Positions 34,480-46,850 of a DNA stretch of 64,000 nucleotides are shown here, piece by piece (within the stretch, counting starts at the first letter, position 1; each line of letters starts with the position of its first letter). The notes below the pieces were generated by a model. That model was not told the origin of the DNA. It worked only from the letters and a program-made list of their open reading frames with translations, and did no database searches. Position numbers and translations under genes: made by a program. This DNA is from Aporrectodea caliginosa (Eukaryota; Annelida; Clitellata; Crassiclitellata; Lumbricidae): the NCBI GenBank assembly GCA_020284085.1, contig JACEVL010000481.1, positions 899,001 to 963,000 of the forward strand, read 5' to 3'.

Positions 34480-34968
34480 GATTGAAGTGCAATCGAACCG
34501 TGGTCCGTCTGCTTGTATCGGAGACGTCGGATTATCAGAGGGTCAGGATAGTGCTACCGGTCCAGAAGGCTGCAATATGTCAATACGAAAAGTTTAGATT
34601 ACGAGAACAACGGCATGGTAATCCTGGCACAAAATAACGGCCAAATGCTAACACTAGCATTAACATGAACCGTAACAATTCAGCCGAGTTCAGTTTTCAA
34701 TTCAAAATGTCTTTTATTGAGACACCAGCAACAACAGTAGGAGACTGAGACAAGTCCCGCTACAACACGGTTCAGGCCCGGATTTAGACATGTGCACTAT
34801 GTGCCAGTGCACAGGGGCCTCCACCACATAGGGGCCTCCACCACAAATGCAAGAATTTTTTACTTGTGTTTCATAATTGATTATGAAATATTTCAGCAGT
34901 GCGCACAGACACAGTTTAACAAAAAATATCTAAAACTAAGAAACAGTTAAAACTTAAAAGGTCAGAAG

Positions 34969-35175
34969 TTAGTTTGTCTCGGCCTCTTGGGCATGAAGTC
35001 GTGTCAAATTTAGTGGAACTTTGCGTGTTTTCTTCTTCGCAAATTCAGTCACCAGGTCCTCAAAGTTGATCTCACGCAGAATGTCGGCTTCTATGCTAAT
35101 CAGAGCTAGGTGGGACAACCGCTCATTGCCCATCATGTGCCAAGTCTGTTGAACTTTGTTCTTTGTCAGTTTCAT
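34969..35175 (-). pseudogene. hAT transposase C-terminal fragment
   Basis: About 68 codons with MGNERLSHLALISIEADILR and FEDLVTEFAKKKTRK, matching the end of the hAT dimerisation region (ERL..LA...I......+..FA.KK.R+) of ZMYM/KIAA1586-type transposases. The upstream catalytic core is absent. Confidence 0.8.
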
Positions 35176-35185
35176 TTTTGAGAGG

Positions 35186-35370
35186 CATTGGTGGAATACA
35201 AGTTGGATTGACGAGAGGAATTCTTGCTAAATAGAAGTTGGATTGATGAAAAATAATTGCTGTTTAAATAGAAGTTAGATTGATGAAAAATAATTCTTGT
35301 CAAAATAGAAGCTGGATTGATTAAAAGGATTCTTGCCAAAGTAGAATTGGATTGATGAAAAATAATAATG
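35186..35370 (-). repeat. 47-bp minisatellite in hAT element
   Basis: Four units of AATAGAAGTTGGATTGATGA plus AAAATAATTCTTG. The same unit is present inverted at 9125-9360 in the palindromic element. Confidence 0.8.
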
Positions 35371-35589
35371 CTACAATCATGGGCGAATAATTTAGAACGC
35401 TAACACGACAGATTAGTCAAGCTTCAATTACAGCTTTGTTTTTGGGAAATGCTGCAATTAACGCATCGTGTTTCGCGAGTCGTGACTCGTGAGCCTATAG
35501 GCCTAACTGCAGACTTTCAGGTATCATCTGTGCCCTGGCCTGAGGCTTGCTAAGGGGCCTCCACCACAGCGGTGCACTATGGCCTCCAC

Positions 35590-35757
35590 CAGTGGCGGCG
35601 CCAGGTTTTCAGGTTTGGGGGCTAAAGCTCAAAAATTTGTCCGGATGACCTTTTTTGCTTTTACAGCTCATTTAAACCTCCTCCCTGTGATTTTAGGGGG
35701 GCTGAGCCGCATTTAAGGGGGGGCTAAGCACCCCGTAGCCCCCTGGCGCCGCCACTG
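35590..35757 (-). mobile_element. Nested hAT MITE with 8-bp TSD
   Basis: 168 bp with perfect inverted ends CAGTGGCGGCGCCAG and CTGGCGCCGCCACTG. TSD GCCTCCAC at 35582-35589 and 35758-35765. Reverse orientation relative to the 20436 copy. It sits inside the larger hAT element, so it arrived later. Confidence 0.93.
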
Positions 35758-35799
35758 GCCTCCACCTACATGTAAGTAAATACGGCCCTGACACGGTTA

Positions 35800-36960
35800 G
35801 GCTACTCTTTTACCATCAACACATTTCAGGCGGTCTTGTTAGGTCTTTGAGAGATCAAATATATCTCTAAAGATTAGTATTATACAGTACACTGCCTTAG
35901 AAATTCTGAATTCTAGCAAAGCCATGAAAGGAATGGTCCATAAGAAATCCATAGGCCTACTCAAAAGGTGATATGTTCAGCTTATTTTGTTAGATATTCC
36001 ATGAGTCTGATGTATGGTATCTATTCAAACATTTATAGAAATATGAAAGAGCGGATATGTATTTATAATAACTGATTTTGTTTTTCCCCCGATAGTTTCG
36101 TATTTGGGAATAGCCTTTCCATTATAATGTCTGATAGAACACTACCATAGAGCAAAATTAGCCATTTATATGCGAATAAATGGGGAAGGTATAGCCTCTT
36201 TAGTAGATTTAGCATCGCATTAGCTAAAGCCACCAAAAAGCTTAAAAAGTTAGGACATTTCAATAGTTTCCTTCTCAGCTATTAGAAAAATTCCAGCTGA
36301 GCAGAATGGTGGTCTACTTAGATAGTTTCAAACGGTATAGTGTTTTCAGGGACGGTGGTGGTTTAAGTGATACCAATACTAACAAAGTATGTTAGTATGC
36401 TGTTAGTTGACTGCGAGGCGCCCTTGTAACGACATGGCTGTGTTACGGCGCCATATAAATTGTCATTATTACTATTATTATTAAAGTAATTTATTATAAT
36501 TAAGCATGTCTGCTGTTTATAATTTATCAGTAATTTCACTGAATCCTAGTCAAAATGAATGTAACCGTTATATCCCATCGATACTGTCACAGACAGGTTG
36601 GCCTACCTACAGAGAACAATAAAAACATTCAGTCACATGACCCTGCATTGCATTACTTTACATCCTGATAGTAACCTTGAGGTTCATACAGCGCCAAGAG
36701 AAAGCTAAGTTACGGCAAACAGCTTTTCACAGGCGCTCACTCAAAATCGTAAGCTCCAAACTTCTAAAGCCCCACTGGAAAGTCAAGCGAGGGGCACCAA
36801 CTTATTCATGAGCGCTGAGAAAGATCAGGTTTCATTCTAGGTCAAGATTCAATAATTACATTACCATTACTGCTTAGATATTGCACGACCACTATTACAG
36901 CACTATTACAGCTGCTACAACACCGTCCTTTATCACCATATGCATATATAGGGACCTACT
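35800..36960. other. Intergenic; LINE tail relic
   Basis: At 36413-36490 a plus-strand LINE 3' tail: GAGGCGCCCTTGTAACGACA, then GGCGCCATATAAA and an ATT-rich tail. Nothing else is recognised. Confidence 0.5.
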
Positions 36961-36977
36961 ATAGTCAGCCACCAGAA

Positions 36978-36978
36978 A

Positions 36979-37044
<66 letters not shown>

Positions 37045-37239
37045 CACTACCACTACCACTCACTACTACTACTACCACTACCACTACTACTACTACCACT
37101 ACCACTACCACTACCACTACCACTACCACTACCACTACCACTACCACTACCACTACCACTACCACTACCACCACCACCTACCACTACCACTACCACTACC
37201 ACAACCACAAACACAACCACAAACACAACCACCACCACC

Positions 37240-37281
<42 letters not shown>
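36978..37281. repeat. (CTA)n-(CTACCA)n-(CCA)n array
   Basis: Compound array of CTA and CCA triplets and hexamers, related in composition to 25942-26594. Confidence 0.97.
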
Positions 37282-37282
<1 letters not shown>

Positions 37283-37289
37283 AAACTAG

Positions 37290-38895
37290 ATACTAATACC
37301 AATACTACTATTACTATGAACATTAGTGACCTACCATCAGATTGTTTTCGCAGAGAGACGTCTGTTTCGTTTGAAATGGTTAAACTGGACTGAGGGAATA
37401 AACTTATGTCCGAATGTCAAGCTCTTTGGTTTTATTTGTCAATCAAACGTTTGCATGTACAGAAATACAAAAATAGAACAGACGTGCTGTTTTTGTATTT
37501 CTATGAATACAGATCCTTGATGGACAAACATGGGCCTTGCTAGCGGGGCTTGTTGTTATTGTTGCTGCTTATGGGGCCGTCGTAAAATATAGGCCTATAG
37601 GCTAATTAGTTTCTGTAATACTTTCCAAACGTGACCGAAAATTAAAACAAAACATAGACAAATATGCAGATATTAGCTGACATTTCCCGTTTTGCTCTTT
37701 CCCAGCCAAAGCATTTAAAATGTTTCTTCAGTCATTAACGTGTTATGGCATACATTTCTAAGAAAAAGAAAGCTATAATTTAGCCTACGCACTACCGCTA
37801 CAGTAGGCCTACAGTCTGTCACGAAGTCGTCTATATATAGAACCCTTGGAAGTAACTACGCAGATATACTTCCTAATTCTGTAGCTAGCGTATATAACTG
37901 GCGTCAGCTTACATGTATGTAACATGTCTTCTATGTGGAAACTTGTAACATTGTAGTAACAGTTCCTGGTTAAACGACGCCGAGGCAAAACAAAGATGAT
38001 TAACGCTGTCCTCCTCCTTTATCTAGGCTTTGGTCTGGCACTACCAGAGTAGGCCTACGGGCAGTGATGAATATGTCCATGCACAAAGATGCGCTTCTGC
38101 CTACACTTCAACATGCATAAACATGCTGACTTTGCTGAGTGCTAACCATATAATGTCAGAGAGGTAGAGAGAGATAGATATATTCGTTTTATTTTCTGAC
38201 AGGTTGACAGACCGCAATCAGTTACAATAGAAATAAGTTTTAAATAATTAAATCATTATTGGACAAAAACAGTCAGTATACTATAGTTGTACCAGCTTTA
38301 TTAATATAAAGGCATAAGAAACTATGTCAGCTCCTGAGACCAAATAACATCTAGGTGTACTAACGGGTTTATTATTGTATCAGTAAATTGTAACTTTTAT
38401 TAGACATAATACGCCATATTGCGCTGGATTATGAAAGAATAAATGAATGAACGATAGGATAAATAAATGAACAAAGAATGATTAAGTGAATCATTTAAAA
38501 ATGAATGAATGAATGCAGCCAATGGAGTGTTTCTCGATGAACCTATAAAATACGAATGCAACCTCTGGTAGTTAAACTATATTATATGGATACATAGTAA
38601 ATGAATGGTGGCTTCATATAGACGGCATTTCAGAGTCTTTGCTCTATACAAATGTCTAGCTATAGGGTATACACATTCATAGATAATTTGCACGTATCGT
38701 AATCGTAAACACCAAACTTCTAAAGCGCCACTCAAAAACCATTCGCGTGCGCTGCGTCACATCAGAGAGCTGCGTAAAATCCAATAGGTCAGTCAAAGGA
38801 GGTCCGAGTCCGGTTTCCAGTTGTACAGATCAAGAGAGGAGGCAGAGCAGATGATAAGGCGAGTGTCGTTTAGGTCGAGAAGAATTGGAAGGCGG
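37290..38895. other. Intergenic, no recognised gene
   Basis: Several TAGGCCTA motifs and a (GAAT)-rich stretch at 38440-38520. No coding evidence. Confidence 0.45.
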
Positions 38896-38899
38896 AGGA

Positions 38900-39480
38900 T
38901 CAGATGAGTCAGGGTAGAAATTCTTCAAAAGGTGAGACTTCAGTTTTGAGTGGAAAGCCCAGGGGATGATAGATAGCCTAGAGAAGCCTGCAGAGTCGGA
39001 TGATTGGGGTGGGTGCCAATGATGATGTAGGAACTGAGAATCTGCGGAATTTTGGAGGCAGATCGTTCCAGAGTTGTGGTGCAGTGTTGGATAGGCCTAT
39101 GCCTCGCGTTGAGAACTTGAGATGAGTAGTGACCGGAGGTCGAGAAAAGACTGCGAGAGGAAGAGAATCGGGTGGAGCGGGTTGGATGGATGGTGAAGAG
39201 TTCGCGAAGATATTAGGGCTGAGAATATTGTAAGGAGTTGTAGGTTAGCGATAGGGCTCGTGGATTCACGCTGGGAAGTTGAGCTTTTTAGCAATATTAT
39301 TGAGGATGGAAGTGATATGATGATGTTTGGGCGTTCTAGTAACAGCAAAGGCTAGTGAGTTTTGGATAAGTTGCAGACGATTAATTTCGGTGGATTCGCG
39401 GTTGAGCAAGAGGGAATTGCAGTTATCGAGCTTTGAGTGGACAATGGAGGTAACACTGTTGGAGGCAGTTTTAAAGTCGA
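38900..39480 (-). pseudogene. CR1-like LINE ORF2 fragment
   Basis: Minus-strand frames give SKLDNCNSLLLNRES, LQLIQNSLAFAVTRTPKHHH and ITSILNNIAKKLNFPA, then, after an internal gap, GIGLSNTAPQLWNDLPPKFR. These match the LDYCNSLL, RLQ.VQN.AAR and LWN.LP blocks of CR1/L2-type ORF2. The HWLPV region is missing. The fragment is truncated at the adjacent TACA array. Confidence 0.75.
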
Positions 39481-39487
39481 GCATGAG

Positions 39488-39699
39488 TATATACATACAT
39501 ACATGCAAACATACATACATACATACATACATACATACATACATACATACATACATACATACATACATGCATACATACATACATACATACATACATACAT
39601 ACATACATACATACATACATACATACATACATACATACATACATACATACATGCATACATACATACATACATACATACATACATACATACATACATCAA
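39488..39699. repeat. (CATA)n array
   Basis: About 210 bp of tetranucleotide CATA with occasional CATG. The YIHT/VCMY frames are artefacts. Confidence 0.98.
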
Positions 39700-40129
39700 T
39701 ATTCGTTTAATTTCAAAATAATTCAGTTGACAAAACGCAACATGTTACAAGTAACACAATTAGCTAAAAGAGTCAGGCTAACGTTAATAATTCTAGACAA
39801 TTACAAGCAATTATTATTATAAGACAATTAATATGTATCCTTAAACAAGATACGTGGTATGTAATTACATTTATCATTGATTGGGAGATTAAATTTGTGT
39901 TGTGAATTATATTTGATTTGCTGTGTAGGTGGAAAGATTCCTCGGAGAACATGACATGAATCCCCACAAATAGCCTGAAATAAGCCAGAATCAGCAGCTT
40001 GGGACATATCTACAACGCTAGGGGTAGTAGATAAGAGGAAACCTCTACGTTTCATACTATTTAGCATACATACATACATGCATACATACTAATAATCTTC
40101 GTTCAATATCAAACTGACACAATGCAGGA

Positions 40130-40345
40130 TGATTACAAATCAGTATTTACGGCTGATCACAAGTTATTACAGGAGTCGAATTTAATTGTATACGGCAGCC
40201 ATGCAAGGCGCCCATCACGTCCTACATCTCATTTTTACGAACGCGCCATCTCGCGAATGATAGGCTGAGTGGACCTTTGGGAGGGTTCGGGAAGCGATCC
40301 CGCTACCTACTGCTCTTTACGCCACTGATGTTACCACTACACTAT
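40130..40345 (-). mobile_element. tRNA-derived SINE, family C
   Basis: The minus-strand head CCATAGTGTAGTGGTAACAT (A box) with B box GGGATCGCTTCCC is followed by a body ending GGCGCCTTGCATGGCTGCC and TCCTGTAATAACTTGT. It closely matches the plus-strand copy at 51357-51605. Confidence 0.75.
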
Positions 40346-40355
40346 GGACTCCCCA

Positions 40356-40525
40356 TACATACATACATACATACATACATACATACATACATACATACAT
40401 ACATACATACATACATACATACATACATACATACATACATACATACATACATACATACATACATACATACATACATACATACATACATACATACATACAT
40501 ACATACATACATACATACATACATA
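40356..40525. repeat. (CATA)n array
   Basis: About 170 bp of uninterrupted CATA repeats adjoining the head of the SINE at 40130-40345. Confidence 0.98.
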
Positions 40526-41229
40526 AATGCATGTGTACATACATGCATAGACCTACAATACATACATGTCATACACCCATGCATACAAAAATGCAGGTAA
40601 AAATGAGTCGGGCTGTTGGAACGCATTAGATCGGAAATGGGTATATTGTCTATCATGGACCTCCGTATGCAAGTGGAAACATAAAGTCCCATCCAGACGG
40701 ACAACGATCTGAAACCCCGTGGCTGTTTCAATCATTCAATGTCCCTGAATTCATGACATATTTAGTTAGGTAGGACATAGATATATAATCTCTCTTTCTC
40801 TCTACTCAGTTCTGCTTCATGGTTTTACATGGTTATCTTCATGGTTTATTGTCTAAGGCCAAGACCTCGTGACCGGGTTTTGCCGAATGCAAACAATAGC
40901 ATAAGGAAAACTTTTATAGTCAGCATGTTGTACTCATAGTAACTAAATGGCCATAGATAGGCCTATTGTTTAAGTGATTGCCTACTTAGCCTAAGTGCTT
41001 GCTCGCCAGAGTGCTGCTTGGTTAAATAAAGAATATAGGCCTACTTACCTACTTACTTATTGTGATCGACTTCCTTCAGTGGTTTACAACTTTAATTGTC
41101 ATCGAGCCGAGGTTTCGTTTCTGCACTACGGACGATTTTATTAAAATAGAAAACAAATTTTAGTCTATCACGAGCAGAGCATTAAATTTTATAAATGAGC
41201 GTCAGTTCAGAAAAATGTGACGTCTGCCG

Positions 41230-41970
41230 AAAATGATCTGTCACTTCAGTTTCTCTTTCTCGCTTTCTTTCCCCTCCCACGACTTATCCTCTCTACCAAA
41301 TTTCCCCTTCCTCTTCCCAATCTCTTCTCCTCTCTCTTCGCCTGCCGTTGCTTCCCATGCACCTTCTGTTACATTTATTAATCCCATTTTGCTTGCCATT
41401 TGTCCGTGTCTCTCCTTCTGCCAACCTCTCCCTCTTCCTGCATTTTCAATTATTCCTCCCTAATCCTTCCTCTCCATGCCTGTTCTTCGTCCGCGTCTTT
41501 ATTTGAGAGCATCCGTGATGAGTCTCTCTGATAGTGGCGCTATATACATTTACAACTACAATTTAAATTACTTAGTACATTTACAATTATTTGTAAATGT
41601 TCATTTGCCCGTTTCTTCCTCTTTCTGTTTATCCACTTTCCCTATCCTTTCCTTCCACCTCCCCTCGTTCTACTCTCTCCCCTTCCCAAAATGCCTTTCT
41701 TCTGATTCTTCCTCTCTCAATCGTCCCATCCTTCAACTACTTACCGCATTTCTCGGTCTCTTCCTGCTCTCTCTGCCTCTGTCTTTGGCTGTCTCTGTTT
41801 CTGTCTCTGCTTAATTCTGTGTGTCTGTCTCTGTGTGTCTGTCTCTCTGTCTGTCTCTCTGTCTGTCTCTGTCTGTCTCTGTCTGTCTCTGTCTGTCTCT
41901 CTGTCTCTCTGTCTCTCTGTCTCTGCCTGTCTCTGCCTGTCTGTCTGTCTGTCTCTCTGTCTCTCCTACA
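41230..41970 (+). repeat. Polypyrimidine tract with (TCTG)n
   Basis: About 740 bp very rich in C and T on this strand, ending in TCTG and TCTCTG repeats (41800-41970). The frames here are low-complexity artefacts. Long pyrimidine tracts can form triplex DNA (inference). Confidence 0.8.
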
Positions 41971-41999
41971 CTTCTGTAGAACCTCTGGTCGTTCTTATT

Positions 42000-44600
42000 A
42001 CCTCAGGGTTCTAAAAGCAATTACCAACAAGGTTCTCATATTACTCGATCTTTGTCGATTTCTACGTCAACCTTACCTTACATTGCAATGTTCTGGATAG
42101 ATTCCTACTCAAAGGATGTCGTCTGCAGATTGTATCTTGTGTTTAGTGACATATCATTACAGCCAGGACTGTTGAGGACGACTTACAAAATTGAATCCTT
42201 TCTCCTAACCAACATTTCACGCCCTATTTTCTTAAGGTCAGACCTTCCTGACAGGGACTCACGAAATTTTATATCTCGTATGTTATTCCTGAACTCTTAC
42301 TAAGCTATTATTACTTCCTACTATAATATCTAGATGTATTTTTTTCTATGTACACCTACAGCGTTATGTCTGTTGTTAACGCAATAAACGAATATATGAT
42401 AGACTACATGTAGGTCTTTGCCTGCTGATTAAGGATAAATCAGTATTAGGAAAGGATGCGTCTTTCTGTTGGAACTATAATCAACTTATCGATATAAAGA
42501 ATAGTAATGACATTTGTTAAACCATATTTATTTTGAAATAATTATGTGAAGCGATGTTTATTAAAAAATTACTTTTAAATTTTGCATCGTAGCATGTCTT
42601 GGTGGTCAAGAAGTTCTGGAGTTTTAAGAATATGAATAGGCCTAACGAAGACGTTTGGAAATGTGCTGGCTAATGGTCTCAGAACGCTGAAAAGAAGAAG
42701 GTCCATTCCAACGTTGGAAAGAAGAAGGACTTCTGAAGACACTTGATTAAATAAGATTATAACCGGGAAAGAATTTGTTATGCAGGAGAGGTTCTTTGAA
42801 TTAACACCAAACATGGCGACCAAGATGGCTTTAAAAGAGTTAATTAAATACCACTTTAGGTGGTATGAGTGTGTGTGAAAATGCGGTGAAAGATGATGCA
42901 ATAGAAAAAAATTCTAAGCAGAACCAAAATCCGAGCCGGGGTTTCAACAAATTTCATGTTAAGTGGTCTTAGTTTAACTGAAACGTATACGTGGCTAACA
43001 GTAGTTATTCACTTAGTGGAACTTCGTTGCCCCTACGAGGATTAGAAGAATGATCAAGCAAGTGTTATTATGACACAGTGAGGTCAGGATTAGTGACCAT
43101 GCAAACATTTCCCACCATTATTTCCGTCATTGGAGACTATGGAAAATCTGTATGAGTCTTGAAGCCAACTCAGATTAATATTTTTTTTTATGTTGTCATC
43201 AGTTCATACCGAAGGTCCATGAACCCGGTCGCAAAATTAGAGCCATAGGTAGGCCTAATACGCCACTTTATTTGTCCACCAAAACTTATGGGCTGTATAT
43301 TTTGTGCTCAATATACCTGCATGGGCCAAACGACACTGAGCCACGTTTTTTGGATCCCACGTTCTACTGTTACAAATGGATGTTTGTAAATACAAATGGA
43401 ACCTGTCAACAGTGCGTGCATTCAAGTGTATATCAGACCAGAAGAATAGCAGTCGGAATATTATTAAAGTCACAATCGCCATTGTCATTGCCAATTGAAA
43501 ACGCGATAGGCCTACTTATTATAGGTCCTATTTGCCTAATTAATCTGATGCGATGGGTCAGATATCCGATCGTCCGCTTAGAATGTCTGCAGATGTGGTT
43601 TTGTATCTGTGTTATACAGCCTACATTTGCTGGATAGGCCTACTCAGATAGTTACATACAATATATGAACTACTGGCTAAATGTATTAATAAATTTAGCC
43701 CAGGCTTACTAAAAACTACTAAAACTTTATAGTATTCTACTAAGACAGAAGCTTCGACGACTTCAAAGAAGAATTTTTCAATGTAATGAACTCACCTTTT
43801 GATCAACCATGTCCTATATCATGTCGAAGCTGTTTGATCGTTTAAAACTCAGGTAGAATCATCTAACAGTATAACTGAAGATCTGGACAACCACGTTCGT
43901 AAATTTACTTCCTAGTCCAGAGACCTAAGTCATATGCTAGCTACAGACAGCCATAACAGACGACACAGGACCTGAATACATATGAAGACATGCAGCCCTA
44001 TAGACAATCGTCTATATCATGCGTCCGTATTATAGAATCGGGATAGAGAAACAGTACATTAACAGATGACGTCTGAATCCTGTTTCCTATCTAACGTTCT
44101 TCTTGATTATCACTGGCTGATTGTCTCTGAAGACGAGAAAATGTGCCATGCAGTGTCGAGGAAAAAACACACATCTTGGGAAATTTTTATGGTTAACAAA
44201 AACTTCCCATGCAGTTTGCGCTTGAGTTAGAAACTGTGGTATCATAAAGCATGTTTCTAAGCTAAACGTACATTAAACGTCACCGTATGCTTCAAAAGGG
44301 CTATCGTCTGCCCACTGACTATAGAGCAATTATATGATTCAGTTAGACCTGATAAATATATAATAATGGCAATAGGCCTGCACAGATAGCCTCTATCTCA
44401 GCCTATACATATCATAGTCCTAGCCTATAGGCTTTTATATTTTGCGACTTATAGGCCTTTAGTCCAATAGGCCTGAGCGCCTACAGCAACATGATAGTCG
44501 CACAGTGACCGTTTAACTAGGAAGAGGAAGTAACGTAGTTAACACGGGAAATTACGTTATGCTACTAGAAACTGCAAGCCATGCACTAGGCCTATTCACT
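42000..44600. other. Intergenic, no recognised gene
   Basis: Frames at 42575-42901 (-) and 43272-43637 (+) lack recognisable similarity and splice support. Many TAGGCCTA motifs. Confidence 0.45.
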
Positions 44601-44612
44601 AGGCCTATTCAC

Positions 44613-44823
44613 TAGTATGTATGTATGTATGTATGTATGTATGTATGTATGTATGTATGTATGTATGTATGTATGTATGTATGTATGTATGCATGTATGT
44701 ATGTATGTATGTATGTATGTATGTATGTATGTATGTATGTATGTATGTATGTATGTATGTATGTATGTATGTATGTATGTATGTATGTATGTATGTATGT
44801 ATGTATGTATGTATGTATGTATG
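44613..44823. repeat. (TATG)n array
   Basis: About 210 bp of ATGT repeats beginning exactly at the 3' end of the family B SINE, so it probably grew from that SINE's tail. Confidence 0.98.
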
Positions 44824-45037
44824 AGCACTTGTTATAGCGCCCCTTCAAGATTTCTACTCAGAGGCGCTCCCAACTACAGCGCGGACACTGAATCGGAGTT
44901 TCACGCCGAAGCGCATGAGCAATTGCGAGTGAAGGACTTGCCCAGGGTCCCAACGCGGCGGTTTGAGGTGGATTCGAACCCGCAACCCTCTGGCTGCAAG
45001 GCACCGAACATACCCCTACACCACCGCGCCCCACTAG
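44824..45037 (-). mobile_element. tRNA-derived SINE, family B, with LINE-type tail
   Basis: The minus-strand head has A box GTGGTGTAGGGGTATG and B box GGGTTCGAATCC. The 3' end, GAGCGCCTCTGAGTAGAAAT then CTTGAAGGGGCGCTATAA, is nearly the same as the 3' ends of the CR1-like LINEs at 46160-46230 and 55755-56110. Confidence 0.85.
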
Positions 45038-45039
45038 TG

Positions 45040-45980
45040 TATTGATGTCTTACAAATGTCACGCAGATTTGACAGTATCCGCTAATGCCACTGTTGGTTA
45101 TAATCTATGTTACTACATGTAGTAGTTAATTACAATATCAATGCAACAATTGTAAAGCTCGATTAGGTGCCTAGATCACATCACATCCGAACTCATAGCA
45201 TTGCATTACATCACATTACATTAGTCCTACATCAATTTCCCATTGGGCATACACATCGCATTTCAGCTATGGTTATCGTTACATAGGAAGCTTCTTGTAG
45301 CGCTGATTATGATTACCAAAATTAACCACGATAACAGGAGACAATAGATGGGTTTTGATATTATACGATTTCGAAAGAGATAGATCCAGAAAACAGAAAA
45401 CAGAGGATAATACATGAAAAAGAAACGATGCAGGACCTTGATAATTACCATAAAATAAATTAATGGTTAATTAATTTAATTAACTGTTTCTACGGTAAAC
45501 ACCGTGTTTGCTCCCATGACATCCATTATCGGGATGTAACGAAAGGGGAAGCGATGAAACAACGATTTATTAAGGTGGTGTAATGTCAGACATAACGTTC
45601 TGCATCCGAGTTGTTATAGGCTATCTTTAATATAGGCTATGCGGATATTTACATAGCGCCCTTTCGAACTTATCAAATATGTTGTTTTGCATTGCATTAT
45701 AATTGTATTCATATATTGCAAGAGAATAAACTTCATGGCCCACGTTGTCAAACTGCGTGGTCTCTTAATCCAACGATTGTTGTCTAACGCAGACTGAGTA
45801 GACTCCATGTAACAAACCTGAATTAGCTATTCATTCGTAGGCCTACTTGTCTCTGTCATAAGACAGTGGAATGTGTTAGGGGTACTAGACTAAGCTGGGA
45901 AGTAAACGGTATACGCGGTGATGCATCGGCCCCGTGTGCAAGACCTTGGATTTTCACTCAAGGGCCTAAGAGTAGGAAAT
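45040..45980. other. Intergenic, no recognised gene
   Basis: AT-rich with a degenerate CATTACATCACA repeat at 45175-45230. No coding evidence. Confidence 0.5.
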
Positions 45981-45985
45981 GAAAG

Positions 45986-46097
45986 CAGTGTTCTGGCGGC
46001 GCCAGGGGGGATAGGGGGAGGGCTTAGCCCTCTAACTGCGGCTCAGCCAATAAAAAGTGGGAAATCACTGCAAATCACAGCGAGGAGCCTTTTTCGG
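45986..46097 (+). mobile_element. Truncated hAT MITE
   Basis: Same family and orientation as 20436-20588 (GGCGGCGCCAG ... CTGCGGCTCAGCC ... GTGGGAAATCA-TGCAAATCA). The left terminus is disrupted and the right end is missing. Confidence 0.75.
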
Positions 46098-46159
46098 TTG
46101 GGAATAATCTGCCTGCTTTCTACCAACTGCTAAAGTCCTTTCTGTTTGGCCGTGTCCTG

Positions 46160-46230
46160 GGCTGGGAGCGCCTCTGAGTAGGCTTCTTGAAGAGGCGCTA
46201 TATAAATCTCCGGAATGAATGAATGAATGA
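46160..46230 (+). mobile_element. CR1-like LINE 3' tail
   Basis: GAGCGCCTCTGAGTAGGCTT then CTTGAAGAGGCGCTATATAA forms a 9-bp stem hairpin, followed by a (GAAT)4 tail. Only the tail of the element is kept. Confidence 0.75.
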
Positions 46231-46255
46231 ATGGAGGTAGTCGATCGCGCTCTCT

Positions 46256-46850
46256 AGCGTTATAACAGTTGTCGTGTATGTTTAACGGATTGTCGTGTAT
46301 TGTAATTGTAATCCTAATTGAACATTTGTATAGCGCCACTCCGAGATTCAAAGGCGCTCCCGACCGAGGTCAGCGCTGTCTCTAACAAATAAAATGGTCT
46401 TCAGACGTTTCCGAAACAGAGGAAGAGAAAGAATGAGGAGTTCAAGACGCAATTCATGCGGAAGATGGTTCCAACTAGAGGGGCCGACATAAGCAAAGCT
46501 TCTGGATTGAGCAGCATGAGAGGGACAGCCAGGAGGCCTCTGGAGGTCGAGCGCAGAGCAGAGCGACCAGGGAGTGTCATAAGAAACCGATGTACATAAG
46601 GCCTGAAGGTATGAAGCAGCTACCCCGAGCAGAGAGTTACGTGTACATGTATGTTTAACGGATTGTCTTGCATGTTAAAGGATTGTCTTGTATGTTAAAG
46701 TATTGTCTAAAGGATTGTCTTGTATGCTAAAGGATTGTCTTGTATGTTAAAGGTTTGTCTTGTATGTTAAAGAATTGTCGTGTAAGCTTATGTTAAAGTA
46801 TTTATTGTCTTGTATGTTGAAGGATTGTCTTATATGCCAATAGCTTACAG
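46256..46850 (+). repeat. 20-bp minisatellite, two blocks
   Basis: About ten copies of GGATTGTCTTGTATGTTAAA and variants at 46645-46850, with two related units at 46258-46300. The two blocks are split by the LINE fragment 46318-46640. Confidence 0.75.
46318..46640 (-). mobile_element. CR1-like LINE 3' end
   Basis: Minus-strand translation includes SSWNHLPHELR and FRKRLKTILFV, the conserved C-terminus of CR1/L2-type ORF2 (LWN.LP.E+R...FK..LKT.LF), followed by the AGGCGCTATACAAA tail. Confidence 0.8.

Larger units (their letters stand above)
34773..35790 (-). mobile_element. hAT transposon, internally deleted, 8-bp TSD
   Basis: Ends CAGGCCCGGATTTA and TAAATACGGCCCTG are flanked by perfect 8-bp duplications ACACGGTT (34765-34772 and 35791-35798). 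Inside are a C-terminal transposase fragment (minus strand), a 47-bp minisatellite and a nested hAT MITE with its own TSD. Most of the transposase is missing. Confidence 0.93.

Noticed and set aside
39266..40731. Frames of repeated YIHT or VCMY
   Set aside because: Artefacts of CATA microsatellites. The same occurs at 44592-45045 and 52158-52584.
42575..42901. 108-codon minus-strand frame as a gene
   Set aside because: No recognisable similarity, no supporting splice neighbours and composition like surrounding DNA.
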